64,000 nt of DNA from Pontibacter populi. Lineage in GTDB: Bacteria > Bacteroidota > Bacteroidia > Cytophagales > Hymenobacteraceae. This document shows positions 1 through 8,542 of the stretch, one piece after another (the stretch's first letter is position 1; each line of letters opens with the position of its first letter). The position numbers and the translations under genes are program-made. Where the stretch lies: contig NZ_JAHWXQ010000002.1 of the NCBI RefSeq assembly GCF_019336435.1, positions 558,001 through 622,000 of the forward strand. The letters run 5' to 3'. Under the pieces are notes generated by a model, which was not told the origin of the DNA, searched no databases, and saw only the letters and a list, made by a program, of their open reading frames with translations.

Positions 1-1
1 T

Positions 2-61
2 ATACGCTCCGGTACCTGTTATAAATGTTTGAACTGCGGCAATAGTTTAGGCTGTAGTTAG
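2..61 (+). CDS. nrdJ: C-terminus of vitamin B12-dependent ribonucleotide reductase (partial)
   Basis: The window opens inside a gene. The frame starting at base 2 reads through 19 codons to TAG at 59-61 and ends in the peptide SGTCYKCLNCGNSLGCS. A Cys-rich tail of the form GTCYxCxNCGxxxGCS is characteristic of adenosylcobalamin-dependent class II ribonucleotide reductases, where C-terminal cysteines re-reduce the active site after dNTP synthesis. Only these 19 residues are visible, so the call rests on the tail motif. The rest of the gene lies to the left of the window. Confidence 0.7.
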   Translation: MRSGTCYKCLNCGNSLGCS

Positions 62-71
62 TAAAGCAATT

Positions 72-128
72 TGTCATCTCGACGATAGGAGAAATCTGAA
101 TCAGATCTCTCCTATCGTCGAGATGACA
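72..128. repeat. Near-perfect intergenic inverted repeat, possible terminator
   Basis: Arms 72-92 and 108-128 are perfect 21-bp inverted repeats (TGTCATCTCGACGATAGGAGA and its complement), and the centre ATCTGAATCAGAT is itself palindromic. The same wording (TGTCATTTCGACGAAAGGAGAAATCTGAAT) recurs as single arms near 48986-49016 and, inverted, near 33006-33040 and 49356-49384, so this is a copy of a dispersed family. It follows the ribonucleotide reductase stop codon and could end that transcript, although no clear U-tract follows. Confidence 0.7.
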
Positions 129-155
129 ATACTTTTGATTTAAGTAACTTGCAAC

Positions 156-551
156 ATGACGGAAAAGAAAGACATACTTAGTTTAGAGGATGTAAAACTG
201 CTGGTGGATACCTTCTACACCAGGGTACGTGCCGATGAATTGCTGGGACCCATATTTGACGAACGCATTCAGGACAGATGGGCGAAGCACCTGGATATCA
301 TGTACCGTTTCTGGCAAACTGTTTTACTGGAAGAACTTACCTATCAAGGCAATCCGGGTGTGAAGCATATAACCTTGCCTGTAGACGAACAACATTTCGA
401 GCGCTGGCTCCAGATCTTTTACAAAACGATAGACGAGCTTTTTACCGGCGAGAAAGCGGAAGAAGCAAAGTGGCGTGCACAGAAAATGGCTGAAATGTTT
501 GCCAGTAAAATTGAATTCTATAAACAGAACAAAGGCAGAACCATCCTGTAA
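156..551 (+). CDS. Group III truncated haemoglobin
   Basis: 131 residues, the normal size for a 2-over-2 globin. The segment LPVDEQHFERWL (about residues 74-85) matches the group III truncated-globin F helix, so His80 is the probable proximal haem ligand, and the Trp-rich stretch YRFWQTVLL near residue 50 fits the E-helix region. Such proteins bind O2, NO or peroxide in the cytoplasm; the exact role varies between species. It is followed 14 bases later by a membrane-protein gene on the same strand, so the two may be co-transcribed. The nos clusters further along make an NO/N2O-related role plausible, but that is inference. Confidence 0.85.
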   Translation: MTEKKDILSLEDVKLLVDTFYTRVRADELLGPIFDERIQDRWAKHLDIMYRFWQTVLLEELTYQGNPGVKHITLPVDEQHFERWLQIFYKTIDELFTGEKAEEAKWRAQKMAEMFASKIEFYKQNKGRTIL

Positions 552-565
552 ATTTTAAACTATAA

Positions 566-994
566 ATGGCACCCGAACACTACCTGATATTGCTGACCTT
601 TTTATGGGTTGGCTTTGTGAGCGCGATCAGTTTTATGGAAGCCTGGCTGAAGTTCAGGGCACCGGGCGTAACCTTGGCAATTGGCCTGAGCATTGGCCGC
701 CTGATCTTTAGTGGAATGAATAAAGTGGAATGGTTCTTTGGACTGGCCTCGTTGGCACTACTTTTTGTGAGCGGATTTTTCGGCGATTCGATGGCATTCT
801 TTCTTTATATCCCGATCTTAATCCTGCTTCTACAATCCATTTGGCTGCTACCTGCCATGAATAAGCGCGCTGAACTGGTGATCTCAGGTGCAGAATTACC
901 GAAGTCAGTCTTACACTTTTACTACATCGGAGCTGAGTTGGTAAAGGTTATTATGATAGTCAGTTTCGGTGTTACGTTACTCGGAACTCTGTAA
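566..994 (+). CDS. Small integral membrane protein, unknown function
   Basis: 142 residues with about four hydrophobic segments (roughly 5-24, 40-58, 62-98 split by a short turn, and 118-140) and few charged residues. A conserved-looking stretch FMEAWLKFRAPGV lies after the first helix. I do not recognise a named family with confidence; proteins of this kind sit beside globin and oxidase genes in Bacteroidota. It starts 14 bases after the truncated haemoglobin stop codon, which suggests one transcript and perhaps a shared role. It runs convergently toward the 1038-2348 gene. Confidence 0.6.
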   Translation: MAPEHYLILLTFLWVGFVSAISFMEAWLKFRAPGVTLAIGLSIGRLIFSGMNKVEWFFGLASLALLFVSGFFGDSMAFFLYIPILILLLQSIWLLPAMNKRAELVISGAELPKSVLHFYYIGAELVKVIMIVSFGVTLLGTL

Positions 995-1037
995 ACTACA
1001 GCAACAGGAATTAGACTAAAAATGCTGGGCTCTCAAA

Positions 1038-2348
1038 CTATACTTTCTTGAAAGCAGATGGAGTTTTAGTTTCAGCAGTGACGCTACCAAGTAGCAGTTG
1101 TGAGATAAAAAATAGTAAAACGCCTACCGGCAAAAAGATACTTACTCCAAAAAGCATCTCGTTATAGTTCGGTATAGCTCCGGCACCAACCCAGTAGAAA
1201 GTTCCCTGCAGAAACAGCAAGGCTTCGCTACTGATAAAGCCAACTATAAACAGTCCTAGCCCCCACCGGCTTATAGTTGATCTGAGGGTTAACCAAGCTT
1301 GCTGCACACAAAACGCAACTATAAAAAAGCTTACAAACCCGATCAGAACCAAATGTAGGTACCCGATGATAAAGTTGCGCAGCTGGTATGCCAGATCTGC
1401 CATATACGGGAAAGCGGTGGAGAATTGCATCAGCGTTTTAAGCACAAAAGCAGTTGCGGCAAGCAAAACGATAGCTCTGCTCCAGTTACCAAATAAGCTT
1501 AACAGTTTACTACGGACCGGCCAAACTATAGCAACCAAAACTACCAGCGCTACTACCTGCGTCAAAGCCGCAACTCCACCCACCAGGTAAACTATAGCAT
1601 TGGGTTTTATCCAGAGTACAGACAACAAATATGCTGGTAAACAAGCCCAGAACATCAGCCTGAAAAACAGCAAACTATAGTTGCGGTTAAAGCTTATCTT
1701 ATACCGCTCCAAAAGCCAGAACAACAAACTAAATACAGCAAATGTCAGCCAGCCGTTGTACAGAAAATGCAGGTAAAAATAGATGGCATTATAGTATAGT
1801 TCGGTCCCGCTATGCCCGGTAGCCATGATCGGTCCCATCGCCCACGGCCCCAGCGAAGAAAGTGCCAGGAAAAACAAAGCTGCCTTCATAAAACCGAAAG
1901 ACACACTATAGTTACCACCACTTACATTTGCCGCTTTTGAATCTTTTAAAAACCGGTAAATGAACCAGTAAGTAAGCAGAATATGGAGCGTTGAGAAAGT
2001 GATAGAAACCGCGCCGTAGCCTTGTACCGGGAAGCTCAATAACATACCCAACACCGCGCCCTGCGAAAGCCAGAACTGCCAGCTATAAATTGCTTTGTTC
2101 CGCAACAATGCAGGCAGGTAGGCATGTATCAGCGCTATAAAAAGCACCGGGTAAAGCCAGCCCAGCAATGCCGCATGCGAGTGTGCATGCAACAGGTATT
2201 TATAGTTCAGGCCGGAAACAGGTTGTATAAAAGTCCAGCGTAGCAGCAATCCCAGCATGGCAATTACCACCAGGCTAAGCACTGCACTCAGCAACGGCAG
2301 GCGCCATTTACCTAAAGCTATAGTTACGCTGTAATCGGTTTCAGGCAC
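1038..2348 (-). CDS. Polytopic membrane protein with haem-copper-oxidase-like His motifs
   Basis: 436 residues with about 12 predicted membrane helices. Histidines fall in helix-like contexts resembling subunit I of cbb3 oxidases and NO reductases: LLHAHSHAALLGW (about residue 52), GPIMATGHSGTELYY (about 170), YLHFLYNGW and IIGYLHLVLIGF. This suggests a divergent haem-copper-type protein, but metal ligands were not verified and it may only be a structural relative. The start codon is GTG, overlapping by one base the TAG stop of the upstream lipoprotein gene (TAGTG), a sign of translational coupling. Its position between a globin and nos genes suggests nitrogen-oxide or respiratory chemistry (inference). 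Confidence 0.55.
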   Translation of the reverse strand: MPETDYSVTIALGKWRLPLLSAVLSLVVIAMLGLLLRWTFIQPVSGLNYKYLLHAHSHAALLGWLYPVLFIALIHAYLPALLRNKAIYSWQFWLSQGAVLGMLLSFPVQGYGAVSITFSTLHILLTYWFIYRFLKDSKAANVSGGNYSVSFGFMKAALFFLALSSLGPWAMGPIMATGHSGTELYYNAIYFYLHFLYNGWLTFAVFSLLFWLLERYKISFNRNYSLLFFRLMFWACLPAYLLSVLWIKPNAIVYLVGGVAALTQVVALVVLVAIVWPVRSKLLSLFGNWSRAIVLLAATAFVLKTLMQFSTAFPYMADLAYQLRNFIIGYLHLVLIGFVSFFIVAFCVQQAWLTLRSTISRWGLGLFIVGFISSEALLFLQGTFYWVGAGAIPNYNEMLFGVSIFLPVGVLLFFISQLLLGSVTAETKTPSAFKKV

Positions 2349-2788
2349 TATTTAAAGTAGATTTGATATTGGTCCAGTCTGAAAGCCAGGCGATCGCGGG
2401 CAGCAATGGCCGTTTCCAGGTTATCGGCTTTTAAAGCTTTTACATCATTCAGCATCGGCACTAAATATACGTGCAGCATGTCGTGCTCCGGCCCTTTCAT
2501 GCGGCATTCTTTAAATACTTCATCAAACCCGAACTGCAGCACATGCCCTAATTCATTTATCGCTTCCAGGTTGCTGGTATCCGGCTGGCTCAGGTGCTCC
2601 TGCATCAGTTGCTGTAGCTGTTCTATGTTTGTGTTGGTAGCATCATCGGCTTGCCAGCGGTCTACTCCGTCTAGCGAAAGCTCTGTTTGCGCAGCGTGTA
2701 CCTTATTATGGCCGTTTTCAAGGTCATGGTTACCAGAGCAGGAAAACAGTAATCCGGCTATAAAAAAAGCAGCAATATAAAGTTTCAT
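2348..2788 (-). CDS. Lipoprotein, unknown function
   Basis: 146 residues. The N-terminus MKLYIAAFFIAGLLFSCSG has a lipobox (LFSC, Cys17), so the protein is probably exported and lipid-anchored. The mature part is acidic and helical, with a short His/Cys-containing stretch FKECRMKGPEHDMLHVYL near residues 93-110 that could bind metal or haem, although no classic CxxCH is present. Its stop codon overlaps the GTG start of the haem-copper-like membrane protein by one base, so the two probably form an operon and may work together. No family was recognised. Confidence 0.6.
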   Translation of the reverse strand: MKLYIAAFFIAGLLFSCSGNHDLENGHNKVHAAQTELSLDGVDRWQADDATNTNIEQLQQLMQEHLSQPDTSNLEAINELGHVLQFGFDEVFKECRMKGPEHDMLHVYLVPMLNDVKALKADNLETAIAARDRLAFRLDQYQIYFK

Positions 2789-2836
2789 AATTACTTTTTT
2801 TAAGGTTAGGGTATTTAAAAGGTAGCCGAACGTTTT

Positions 2837-3493
2837 TTAAACTTCAGCTATAGTTGAGGGTACTTCCAGTACTTCACGCACCAGGTTTATAAGATCCTGT
2901 TGCAAGGCCTGGCTGCGGTCTTTGGCATACCATAGTTGCACCTGCTGCACCAGTTCCTCGTGGGCTATAGCTGGGTTCTCCGCTTTTAACTGTACTACCT
3001 GTTGTTGTATGGCTGTAGGGCGTGCTCCCCAGGTAAATAAGCGCTCACCGGTTTCAGCATCTTCACAAATCAGTTTTGGAATTGCTTTGCTGCCGTTTGT
3101 GAGGCAAGTATTCATCAGTTCCGGATTTTCGTCGCGCAGCAACACAGTAAGTATTATTCCCGGTGTTTGTTCAGCAATAGCAGCTATGGCAGGCAATATC
3201 TGGGCACCATCTCCGCACCATGCTTCTACCAGTATCAGCCAGTTCCAGTTCAGGTTTTTTTGTGCCAGCAATTCGCTAAGTTCAGGCTGCATTACAAACT
3301 GTTTTTCCACGCGTTTCATGCGCTGCTGGTTCAGTTTTGTGAAGCTGATCTTTTGTTCTGTCTGCTCATCGCCGGTTGTTTTTCCCTGGACAATCAGTTC
3401 TTCGGTTAAGGATTTAAATTCCGGGTAAGTCATTGGGTTTACCAGTTCGTTATAGTAGGTTTGTGAAGGTATCATGGCGTGTAATTTATACAC
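2837..3493 (-). CDS. Thioredoxin-family protein
   Basis: 218 residues with a thioredoxin-like fold: the segment WLILVEAWCGDGAQILPAI (about residues 85-103) corresponds to the beta-strand plus active-site loop. The canonical CxxC is reduced to a single cysteine (WCGDG), as in the Bacteroidota and Firmicutes family of thioredoxin-like proteins often annotated from this motif. A cis-Pro-like region (GARPTAIQ) follows. There is no signal peptide, so it is cytoplasmic. The first ATG is used here; an internal ATG at codon 7 (start at 3475) is equally possible. It lies 48 bases upstream of the lipoprotein gene on the same strand. Confidence 0.75.
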   Translation of the reverse strand: MYKLHAMIPSQTYYNELVNPMTYPEFKSLTEELIVQGKTTGDEQTEQKISFTKLNQQRMKRVEKQFVMQPELSELLAQKNLNWNWLILVEAWCGDGAQILPAIAAIAEQTPGIILTVLLRDENPELMNTCLTNGSKAIPKLICEDAETGERLFTWGARPTAIQQQVVQLKAENPAIAHEELVQQVQLWYAKDRSQALQQDLINLVREVLEVPSTIAEV

Positions 3494-3758
3494 CGCAAGT
3501 ATAGTATAACCTGTTAACTTATAAAGTGATACTTATCACTTAGCTTAAATTTTCCATCCTCTTTACGCATCACTTTTAAGAGAACCTACACTTAATGACA
3601 GAAGTCATTTTAGATACTGACACTACTCATTTTGGAGGGGCGAAACTATAGGTAACATTGCCGGATGATTCAGTGTTCATCTGCCTGCTTATGTCCGGTA
3701 AAATCTACTAGGTGGCTTAGGCCCCAGGATCAGGTAAAACAACTATAGCTTTTCAATC

Positions 3759-4952
3759 ATGAATAATAGTATCGCACAAAAAACGACGCGCTCCTTCGAT
3801 GCCACTAACATGCAGGTAGCGTTCAGCACCAAGACCGATTCAGAACTTAAGCTGGCCAATTTCCTTTTTACCATGATGGGCAAACCTGCACTGGTAAAAG
3901 TGGGCGGCGTTGCTACTAACATGGCGCTCAAACTTGGTTTACCCATAAAAGGGCTGATCCGGAAAACGATTTACAAGCATTTTTGCGGTGGCGAGACCGT
4001 GCACGAGGCGCAAACTATAGTTGCCCGGCTGGCAGCAGTAAAGGTGCACACCGTACTGGATTATGCCGCCGAAGCGCAGACCGATGAAGCCGGCTTTGAT
4101 ATGGTCCGGGATGAGATCCTGAGCAATATCATGCTGGCTAATAGAATGAAATCCTTTTCTTACCTCAGCATCAAGCTAACCGGTATTGGCCACAAGGATA
4201 TCTTCCAGAAACTGCACGAAAACAAGCCGCTGACAGAGCAGGAAATACAGGCCTATGAAAGAACAGAAAATCGCCTGGATGCTGTCTGCAAAGCGGTAGC
4301 GGCAGCTAACCTGACCTTATACATTGATGCTGAAGAGAGCTGGATGCAGGACCCGATGGATGAGCTGGCTGAGAAGATGATGTTTGCTTACAACACCAGC
4401 CGCGCCGTGATCTTTAATACCCTGCAAATGTACCGTGTAGACCGCGTTGCCTACCTGAAAGGCTGCATAGAACGCTGCAAAAATGCCGGCGTAATAGCTG
4501 GTATAAAAATAGTGCGTGGCGCTTACCTGGAAAAAGAGCAGGAACGTGCCCGAACATACAACTATAGCTGCCCGGTATTTACCGTAAAAGAAGACACGGA
4601 TGCAAGCTTTAACCAGGCCATTGATATTTGTCTGGACAACCTGGACTATGCCGAACTTTGCGCGGCCACTCACAACGAATTCAGCACAACATATTTAACA
4701 CGGCGCATCCTGAAAGACGAGATTGAGAATCATCAGCATATCCATTTCTCGCAACTGTACGGCATGAGCGATAACCTGACATTTAACCTGGCAGATGCCG
4801 GCTTTAATGCCTCCAAGTACCTACCGTATGGCGATGTGGCAACGGCTGTTCCTTACCTTATCCGCAGGGCGGAAGAAAACACATCTATAGCAGGACAAAT
4901 GAGCCGGGAACTGGAAATGCTGCAGGGTGAATTGAAGCGTCGCAAACTATAG
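3759..4952 (+). CDS. Proline dehydrogenase
   Basis: 397 residues, a monofunctional PRODH domain (FAD-dependent TIM barrel) that oxidises L-proline to pyrroline-5-carboxylate. Visible family signatures are YLSIKLTGIG in the middle, YIDAEESWMQDP for strand 4, IAGIKIVRGAYLEKE (Arg/Lys at the flavin site) and the C-terminal YLIRRAEENTSI, whose arginines bind substrate carboxylate. No aldehyde dehydrogenase domain is fused, so this is not a PutA fusion. The gene stands alone on the + strand, with three CTATAG motifs inside it and one over its stop codon. Electrons would go to the quinone pool. Confidence 0.93.
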   Translation: MNNSIAQKTTRSFDATNMQVAFSTKTDSELKLANFLFTMMGKPALVKVGGVATNMALKLGLPIKGLIRKTIYKHFCGGETVHEAQTIVARLAAVKVHTVLDYAAEAQTDEAGFDMVRDEILSNIMLANRMKSFSYLSIKLTGIGHKDIFQKLHENKPLTEQEIQAYERTENRLDAVCKAVAAANLTLYIDAEESWMQDPMDELAEKMMFAYNTSRAVIFNTLQMYRVDRVAYLKGCIERCKNAGVIAGIKIVRGAYLEKEQERARTYNYSCPVFTVKEDTDASFNQAIDICLDNLDYAELCAATHNEFSTTYLTRRILKDEIENHQHIHFSQLYGMSDNLTFNLADAGFNASKYLPYGDVATAVPYLIRRAEENTSIAGQMSRELEMLQGELKRRKL

Positions 4953-5035
4953 TTTACCGGCTTAATCTAAGCTGGCTAAAAATGTAACCCATTGATCCAT
5001 AGTTCGTTTTTTATAGTTTACTAACTACTTGAGCT

Positions 5036-5290
5036 ATGAAAAAGATATTGATAATTGGGTTAGGATTTTTCGCGTTTGCCTGCAACGATACAAACACAAC
5101 TAACAAAGAATCGGAGACCGATGCAAACAGGACCGAAGAAACCACAGGTGATAATGATGTAGAGATCGGATCAGGGGAAGAAATAAGCCCGCAACTGGAA
5201 GGCCTCGAAGACAGCGGTCGTCTGGAAGTGGATACCCTGTCCTCAGCAACCGAAGAACATCAGCGGCAGCAGAACCAGAAAAAACAATAG
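5036..5290 (+). CDS. Small acidic lipoprotein
   Basis: 84 residues. The N-terminus MKKILIIGLGFFAFACND carries a lipobox-like AFAC with Cys16. The rest is low-complexity and rich in Thr, Glu, Asp and Gln, with no recognisable domain. Such short acidic lipoproteins are common in Bacteroidota and are usually of unknown function. It is followed directly by a terminator hairpin at 5301-5343 and is 83 bases after proline dehydrogenase, so it could be read from the same transcript. Confidence 0.55.
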   Translation: MKKILIIGLGFFAFACNDTNTTNKESETDANRTEETTGDNDVEIGSGEEISPQLEGLEDSGRLEVDTLSSATEEHQRQQNQKKQ

Positions 5291-5300
5291 CAAGTAAAGC

Positions 5301-5343
5301 AAAACAGGAGCGCAAACTATAACCGTGGCGCTCCTGTTTTTTT
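5301..5343 (+). terminator. Rho-independent terminator
   Basis: Stem AAAACAGGAGCGC / GCGCTCCTGTTTT with a loop containing AACTATAA, followed by Ts. It lies just after the 84-residue lipoprotein gene and faces the end of the first nosY, so it could act for both strands. Confidence 0.8.
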
Positions 5344-5361
5344 AAGTCAAACTATAGTTTC

Positions 5362-6129
5362 CTACAGGTCTCTTTTCGAGAATATGCGCCGGGAGCTCAG
5401 CACTGGTATCAGTGCCCAGAGCATCAGCAGTCCAAAGGCAGTGGCAATTCCCCACACACTCCCGAATATACTTTTATACAAAGCCCCGGTATAGCCCATC
5501 AGCGCCGACACATCCAGGTTCAGCAAAACTATGATCCGGCCTAAATCGATCGGGTTAAGCGCCGTCATGGCCAGGGTAGCATACTCTAAAGGATAGTCAC
5601 CAAAGGCATATAGGATGAACAGCACAATGCCATCGTAGATCAGGGCAAAGTAAAACCACAGCAGCAATGCAATACCAATGCCCTTGGCTTTATCCCGGGT
5701 AATCACCGATGCCAGGAAAGCCATGGCCACGAAAATAAAGGTGATAAACACGCCCGTAAGCACTAAGTATAAACCAGTTAGCCCTGGACTGAAGATGATG
5801 ACCGGAATGCCTACACCAACTATAAAAGCGGCCGAAAGCGAGAATGCCACACCTAAATACTCGCTCATGAATATTTTTGTGCGGTTGATCGGCTGCGCTA
5901 CCAACAGTTCTATAAACTCATAAGAGTTATAAAAGTGGGTGGTGGCAAAAACAATGCTTATCAGCGGCACGGTCAGCAGCACCAGGTTCAGCAGACTTAA
6001 TATCCCTTTATCCGGGCTGCCGCCCAGGTTAAACAGGCCAATGGAAAGCAACAACAAAAACACCGTGTAAGCTATAATGATCCTGCTTTTTACGATGTCG
6101 AGCAATACATATTTTATGATCTTGTTCAT
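5362..6129 (-). CDS. nosY: Nos ABC transporter permease NosY (cluster 1)
   Basis: 255 residues with about six membrane helices, the normal size of NosY. It is the membrane component of the NosDFY complex needed to assemble the tetranuclear CuZ site of nitrous oxide reductase. Motifs include THFYNSYEFIELLVAQP after the second helix and the C-terminal SSRRIFSKRDL. Its ATG overlaps the nosF stop by 4 bases (ATGA), showing coupling. By eye it differs from the second copy (12035-12802) at about 37 of 255 positions, with no frameshift in either. It ends the first nos cluster and is followed by a terminator on the facing side. Confidence 0.9.
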   Translation of the reverse strand: MNKIIKYVLLDIVKSRIIIAYTVFLLLLSIGLFNLGGSPDKGILSLLNLVLLTVPLISIVFATTHFYNSYEFIELLVAQPINRTKIFMSEYLGVAFSLSAAFIVGVGIPVIIFSPGLTGLYLVLTGVFITFIFVAMAFLASVITRDKAKGIGIALLLWFYFALIYDGIVLFILYAFGDYPLEYATLAMTALNPIDLGRIIVLLNLDVSALMGYTGALYKSIFGSVWGIATAFGLLMLWALIPVLSSRRIFSKRDL

Positions 6130-6839
6130 GGGTGATATCCTTCGTTCATGATTTTGGCAACGGCACGGCTCAGGCGGTCTTCCTGGGTGTGCGCTTTCAG
6201 TTCAACTATAGATTCGTAGAACTTTATACTTCCATCTACCAGGCACAGCACTTCGTCGGCCACTTCTTCTATCTCACTCATAATATGCGATGTGATGAGT
6301 ATCAGCTTCCCCCGCTTCTTTTCTTTCAGGATCTTGGCTTTCAGAATTTCGGCGGCAATAGGGTCCAGGCCGGCAGTGGGCTCATCTAGTATCAGGATGG
6401 GCGGATCGAACAGGAAAGCCAGCGCGGCGCTCACCTTCTGCTTGGTGCCACCCGATAAAGCACCCATGCGTTTGTCATAAATTTCTTCCAGCGCATACAG
6501 TCCGATCAGTTCCTCATCCACATTCTTTTCTTTTTTGCGGATATCGCGGATCATCTCGATCACCTGCCGGATCTTCATGTTCACGGGGTATTTGCCTATC
6601 TGAGGCATGTAGCCGATCTGGCTGCGGTAAGCATACTTTTTCAACACGCTCTCGCCGTTTAGTTGTATATCGCCGCTGTCGGGTAATACCATGCCCAGTA
6701 TGCATTTGCTCATGGTGGTTTTACCCGCTCCGTTTGGTCCGATTATAGACACAACTTTTCCTGTACCAAACTCAACGTTCACGTCCCGCAGCACTTGTAG
6801 TTTGCCGTAGGACTTGTGCAAGTTCTTTATCGTTATCAT
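6126..6839 (-). CDS. nosF: Nos ABC transporter ATPase NosF (cluster 1)
   Basis: 237 residues with a complete ABC ATPase core: Walker A GPNGAGKTT near residue 34, Q-loop region YMPQIGKYP, signature LSGGTKQKV, Walker B ILILDEPTAGLDP and H-loop ITSHIMSE. It powers the NosDFY complex that matures NosZ in the periplasm. The start overlaps the end of nosD by 68 bases (6772-6839) in another frame, and its stop overlaps nosY by 4 bases, so the genes are tightly coupled. The second copy at 12806-13513 has the same layout. Confidence 0.92.
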   Translation of the reverse strand: MITIKNLHKSYGKLQVLRDVNVEFGTGKVVSIIGPNGAGKTTMSKCILGMVLPDSGDIQLNGESVLKKYAYRSQIGYMPQIGKYPVNMKIRQVIEMIRDIRKKEKNVDEELIGLYALEEIYDKRMGALSGGTKQKVSAALAFLFDPPILILDEPTAGLDPIAAEILKAKILKEKKRGKLILITSHIMSEIEEVADEVLCLVDGSIKFYESIVELKAHTQEDRLSRAVAKIMNEGYHP

Positions 6840-8097
6840 GTTTAATTCTCTTCATCAAGGGTTTTTCATCTACCAGGTTCTCCGGAATGATGCTTGGCAA
6901 TACTTTCTCCATGTTATCGAGCAGGTCTACCATAAAGCTACGCATCAGCATCACCGAAGGGGGCACGCGCTCTACCAGCATGGCATACAAACTAACCGGC
7001 CTGTAGGGTACATCACCCACGCCATTCTTATCCAGGTCGTAACCGGTGTATTTCTCCCAGTAGTTGTTCTCGAAATGGTTTAGCTGGCTGGTGCCGTTGG
7101 TACTAACATCAAAAGAGTTACCTGTAAAATTGTTCAGCCGGAAGGTGTCGTCCACGCAGGTAGTCATCAGTTTTATGGCCCAGCCGTTGCGCTCAAAATC
7201 GTTATTTTTTATATCCAGGCGACTGGAACTTTCCATATATATCGCAGTGGTATTGCGCTTGAAAATATTGTTGCGGATCACACTGTCACGAATATCTTTC
7301 AGCAGCAAACCATAGGCGGCCGCACCCCAGTTATCTTCAAACGTATTATGCTCCATCAGCACATCATCGGTATACATGACGGCCACACCAGCCCCATTAT
7401 GGCGAAAGATATTATTGGTGTAGGTATTACCGTTGGAGAACATAAAGTGCAGACCATAGCGTTGGTTGTTGAGGCTTGAGTTGCGGTGTACCTTGCTGTT
7501 CTTCACCACTTCCAGGTAAATGCCGTCGCGATGGCCCTGCACATTATTGCCGCTTATCTCTACTTCATCTGTATAGTATAAATGGATGGCATTGCCCAGC
7601 GCAGATTCTGTTTTGCCGGTATTCTCTCCTTTTACCACATTATCCTTTATAGTTATCTTCTCTGAGTTCTGAAGGTAGATTCCATAGTAGGTGTTCAGGA
7701 TGGTGTTGTTGAGGATGTGGACGTTACTGGCCCGGAAAACACGAATGGCGGCGTCATCGCGGATGTAGCTGGTGGCGATGTTTTTGAGTGTGAGCCCATC
7801 TACAGTTACATCGTCGACGGTAATTGTTATGATCTGCCCTTTATAGTTGCTGTCGATCACCGGGTTATTTTGCCCGATCAGGCGGAGAGGTTTGTTTATC
7901 TCTATCCCGGATTCCTGGTAAGTACCGCCATCTATTAGTACGGTATCGCCAGGCTTGGCTTTCTGCACAGCCTGCTTTACCGAAGTATAGGTACAGGTTT
8001 TGCATACTTTCAGGGTGGCACTAAACGCAGTATGCCCCATAAGTAATAAGGCCAGAATGTGTGCCAGCAAAAAAATCTGTTTATTCGGGTTTTTCAT
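6772..8097 (-). CDS. nosD: Nos maturation protein NosD (cluster 1)
   Basis: 441 residues: signal peptide (about 1-27, ending TAFSA) and a right-handed beta-helix of repeated N-x-I/x-N turns (for example NNTILNTYYGIYL, NTFEDNWGAAAYGLLL), as in NosD/carbohydrate-binding CASH domains. NosD is the periplasmic partner of NosFY and is needed to deliver sulfur and/or copper for the CuZ site. Just after the signal peptide both copies have LKVCKTC, a CxxC pair. The start overlaps nosL by 17 bases, exactly as in cluster 2. The C-terminal basic tail overlaps nosF. Confidence 0.92.
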   Translation of the reverse strand: MKNPNKQIFLLAHILALLLMGHTAFSATLKVCKTCTYTSVKQAVQKAKPGDTVLIDGGTYQESGIEINKPLRLIGQNNPVIDSNYKGQIITITVDDVTVDGLTLKNIATSYIRDDAAIRVFRASNVHILNNTILNTYYGIYLQNSEKITIKDNVVKGENTGKTESALGNAIHLYYTDEVEISGNNVQGHRDGIYLEVVKNSKVHRNSSLNNQRYGLHFMFSNGNTYTNNIFRHNGAGVAVMYTDDVLMEHNTFEDNWGAAAYGLLLKDIRDSVIRNNIFKRNTTAIYMESSSRLDIKNNDFERNGWAIKLMTTCVDDTFRLNNFTGNSFDVSTNGTSQLNHFENNYWEKYTGYDLDKNGVGDVPYRPVSLYAMLVERVPPSVMLMRSFMVDLLDNMEKVLPSIIPENLVDEKPLMKRIKHDNDKELAQVLRQTTSAAGRER

Positions 8098-8542
8098 TTT
8101 TCTGTACAGCTAAAACAACCTCCTCCCAGTTAAGCAGGCGACCGCCATGCTCCTGTTGCATCTTTTGAGCGGCTCCCGCATCAGCATACGCAGTCAGGAA
8201 CATACCCATTGGACTTGGCAACTCCCGGCTCTGCAGAAAATGAGCTTCCCGGGCATTAATGATCTGGTTGGGGTTAGTATAGTCTGTAACCATCAGGTAG
8301 GCGGCATTGTTTCCCTGTTCCGGTTGCTCGTTCACGAAAGCAGCCAGGCACTCAGAAGAGTCAAAGTAAATGGCTTTTCCTTTATCGTTCACCAGTTCGG
8401 CACCAAAGCGGTTATCGGCTACCGTCATGTTGCAGTGGGCACAATTGGTTTCGCCATAAGGGATTGGTTTAGGTTCTACTGAGCAGGCAGTAAGCAGCGC
8501 AACTGTAAGCATAAAGCTTACAAGGCTTTTTAAGGGTTTCAT
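8081..8542 (-). CDS. nosL: Copper chaperone lipoprotein NosL (cluster 1)
   Basis: 153 residues. Lipoprotein signal with lipobox LLTAC, then YGETNCAHCNMTVAD, which contains the CxxCxM copper-binding motif of NosL, and the downstream FDSSECLAAF and SPMGMFL segments typical of the family. NosL binds Cu(I) and supplies copper for NosZ maturation. It overlaps the upstream membrane-protein gene by 4 bases and nosD by 17 bases, so the block is an operon. The paralogue lies at 14755-15219. Confidence 0.93.
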   Translation of the reverse strand: MKPLKSLVSFMLTVALLTACSVEPKPIPYGETNCAHCNMTVADNRFGAELVNDKGKAIYFDSSECLAAFVNEQPEQGNNAAYLMVTDYTNPNQIINAREAHFLQSRELPSPMGMFLTAYADAGAAQKMQQEHGGRLLNWEEVVLAVQKNEKPE

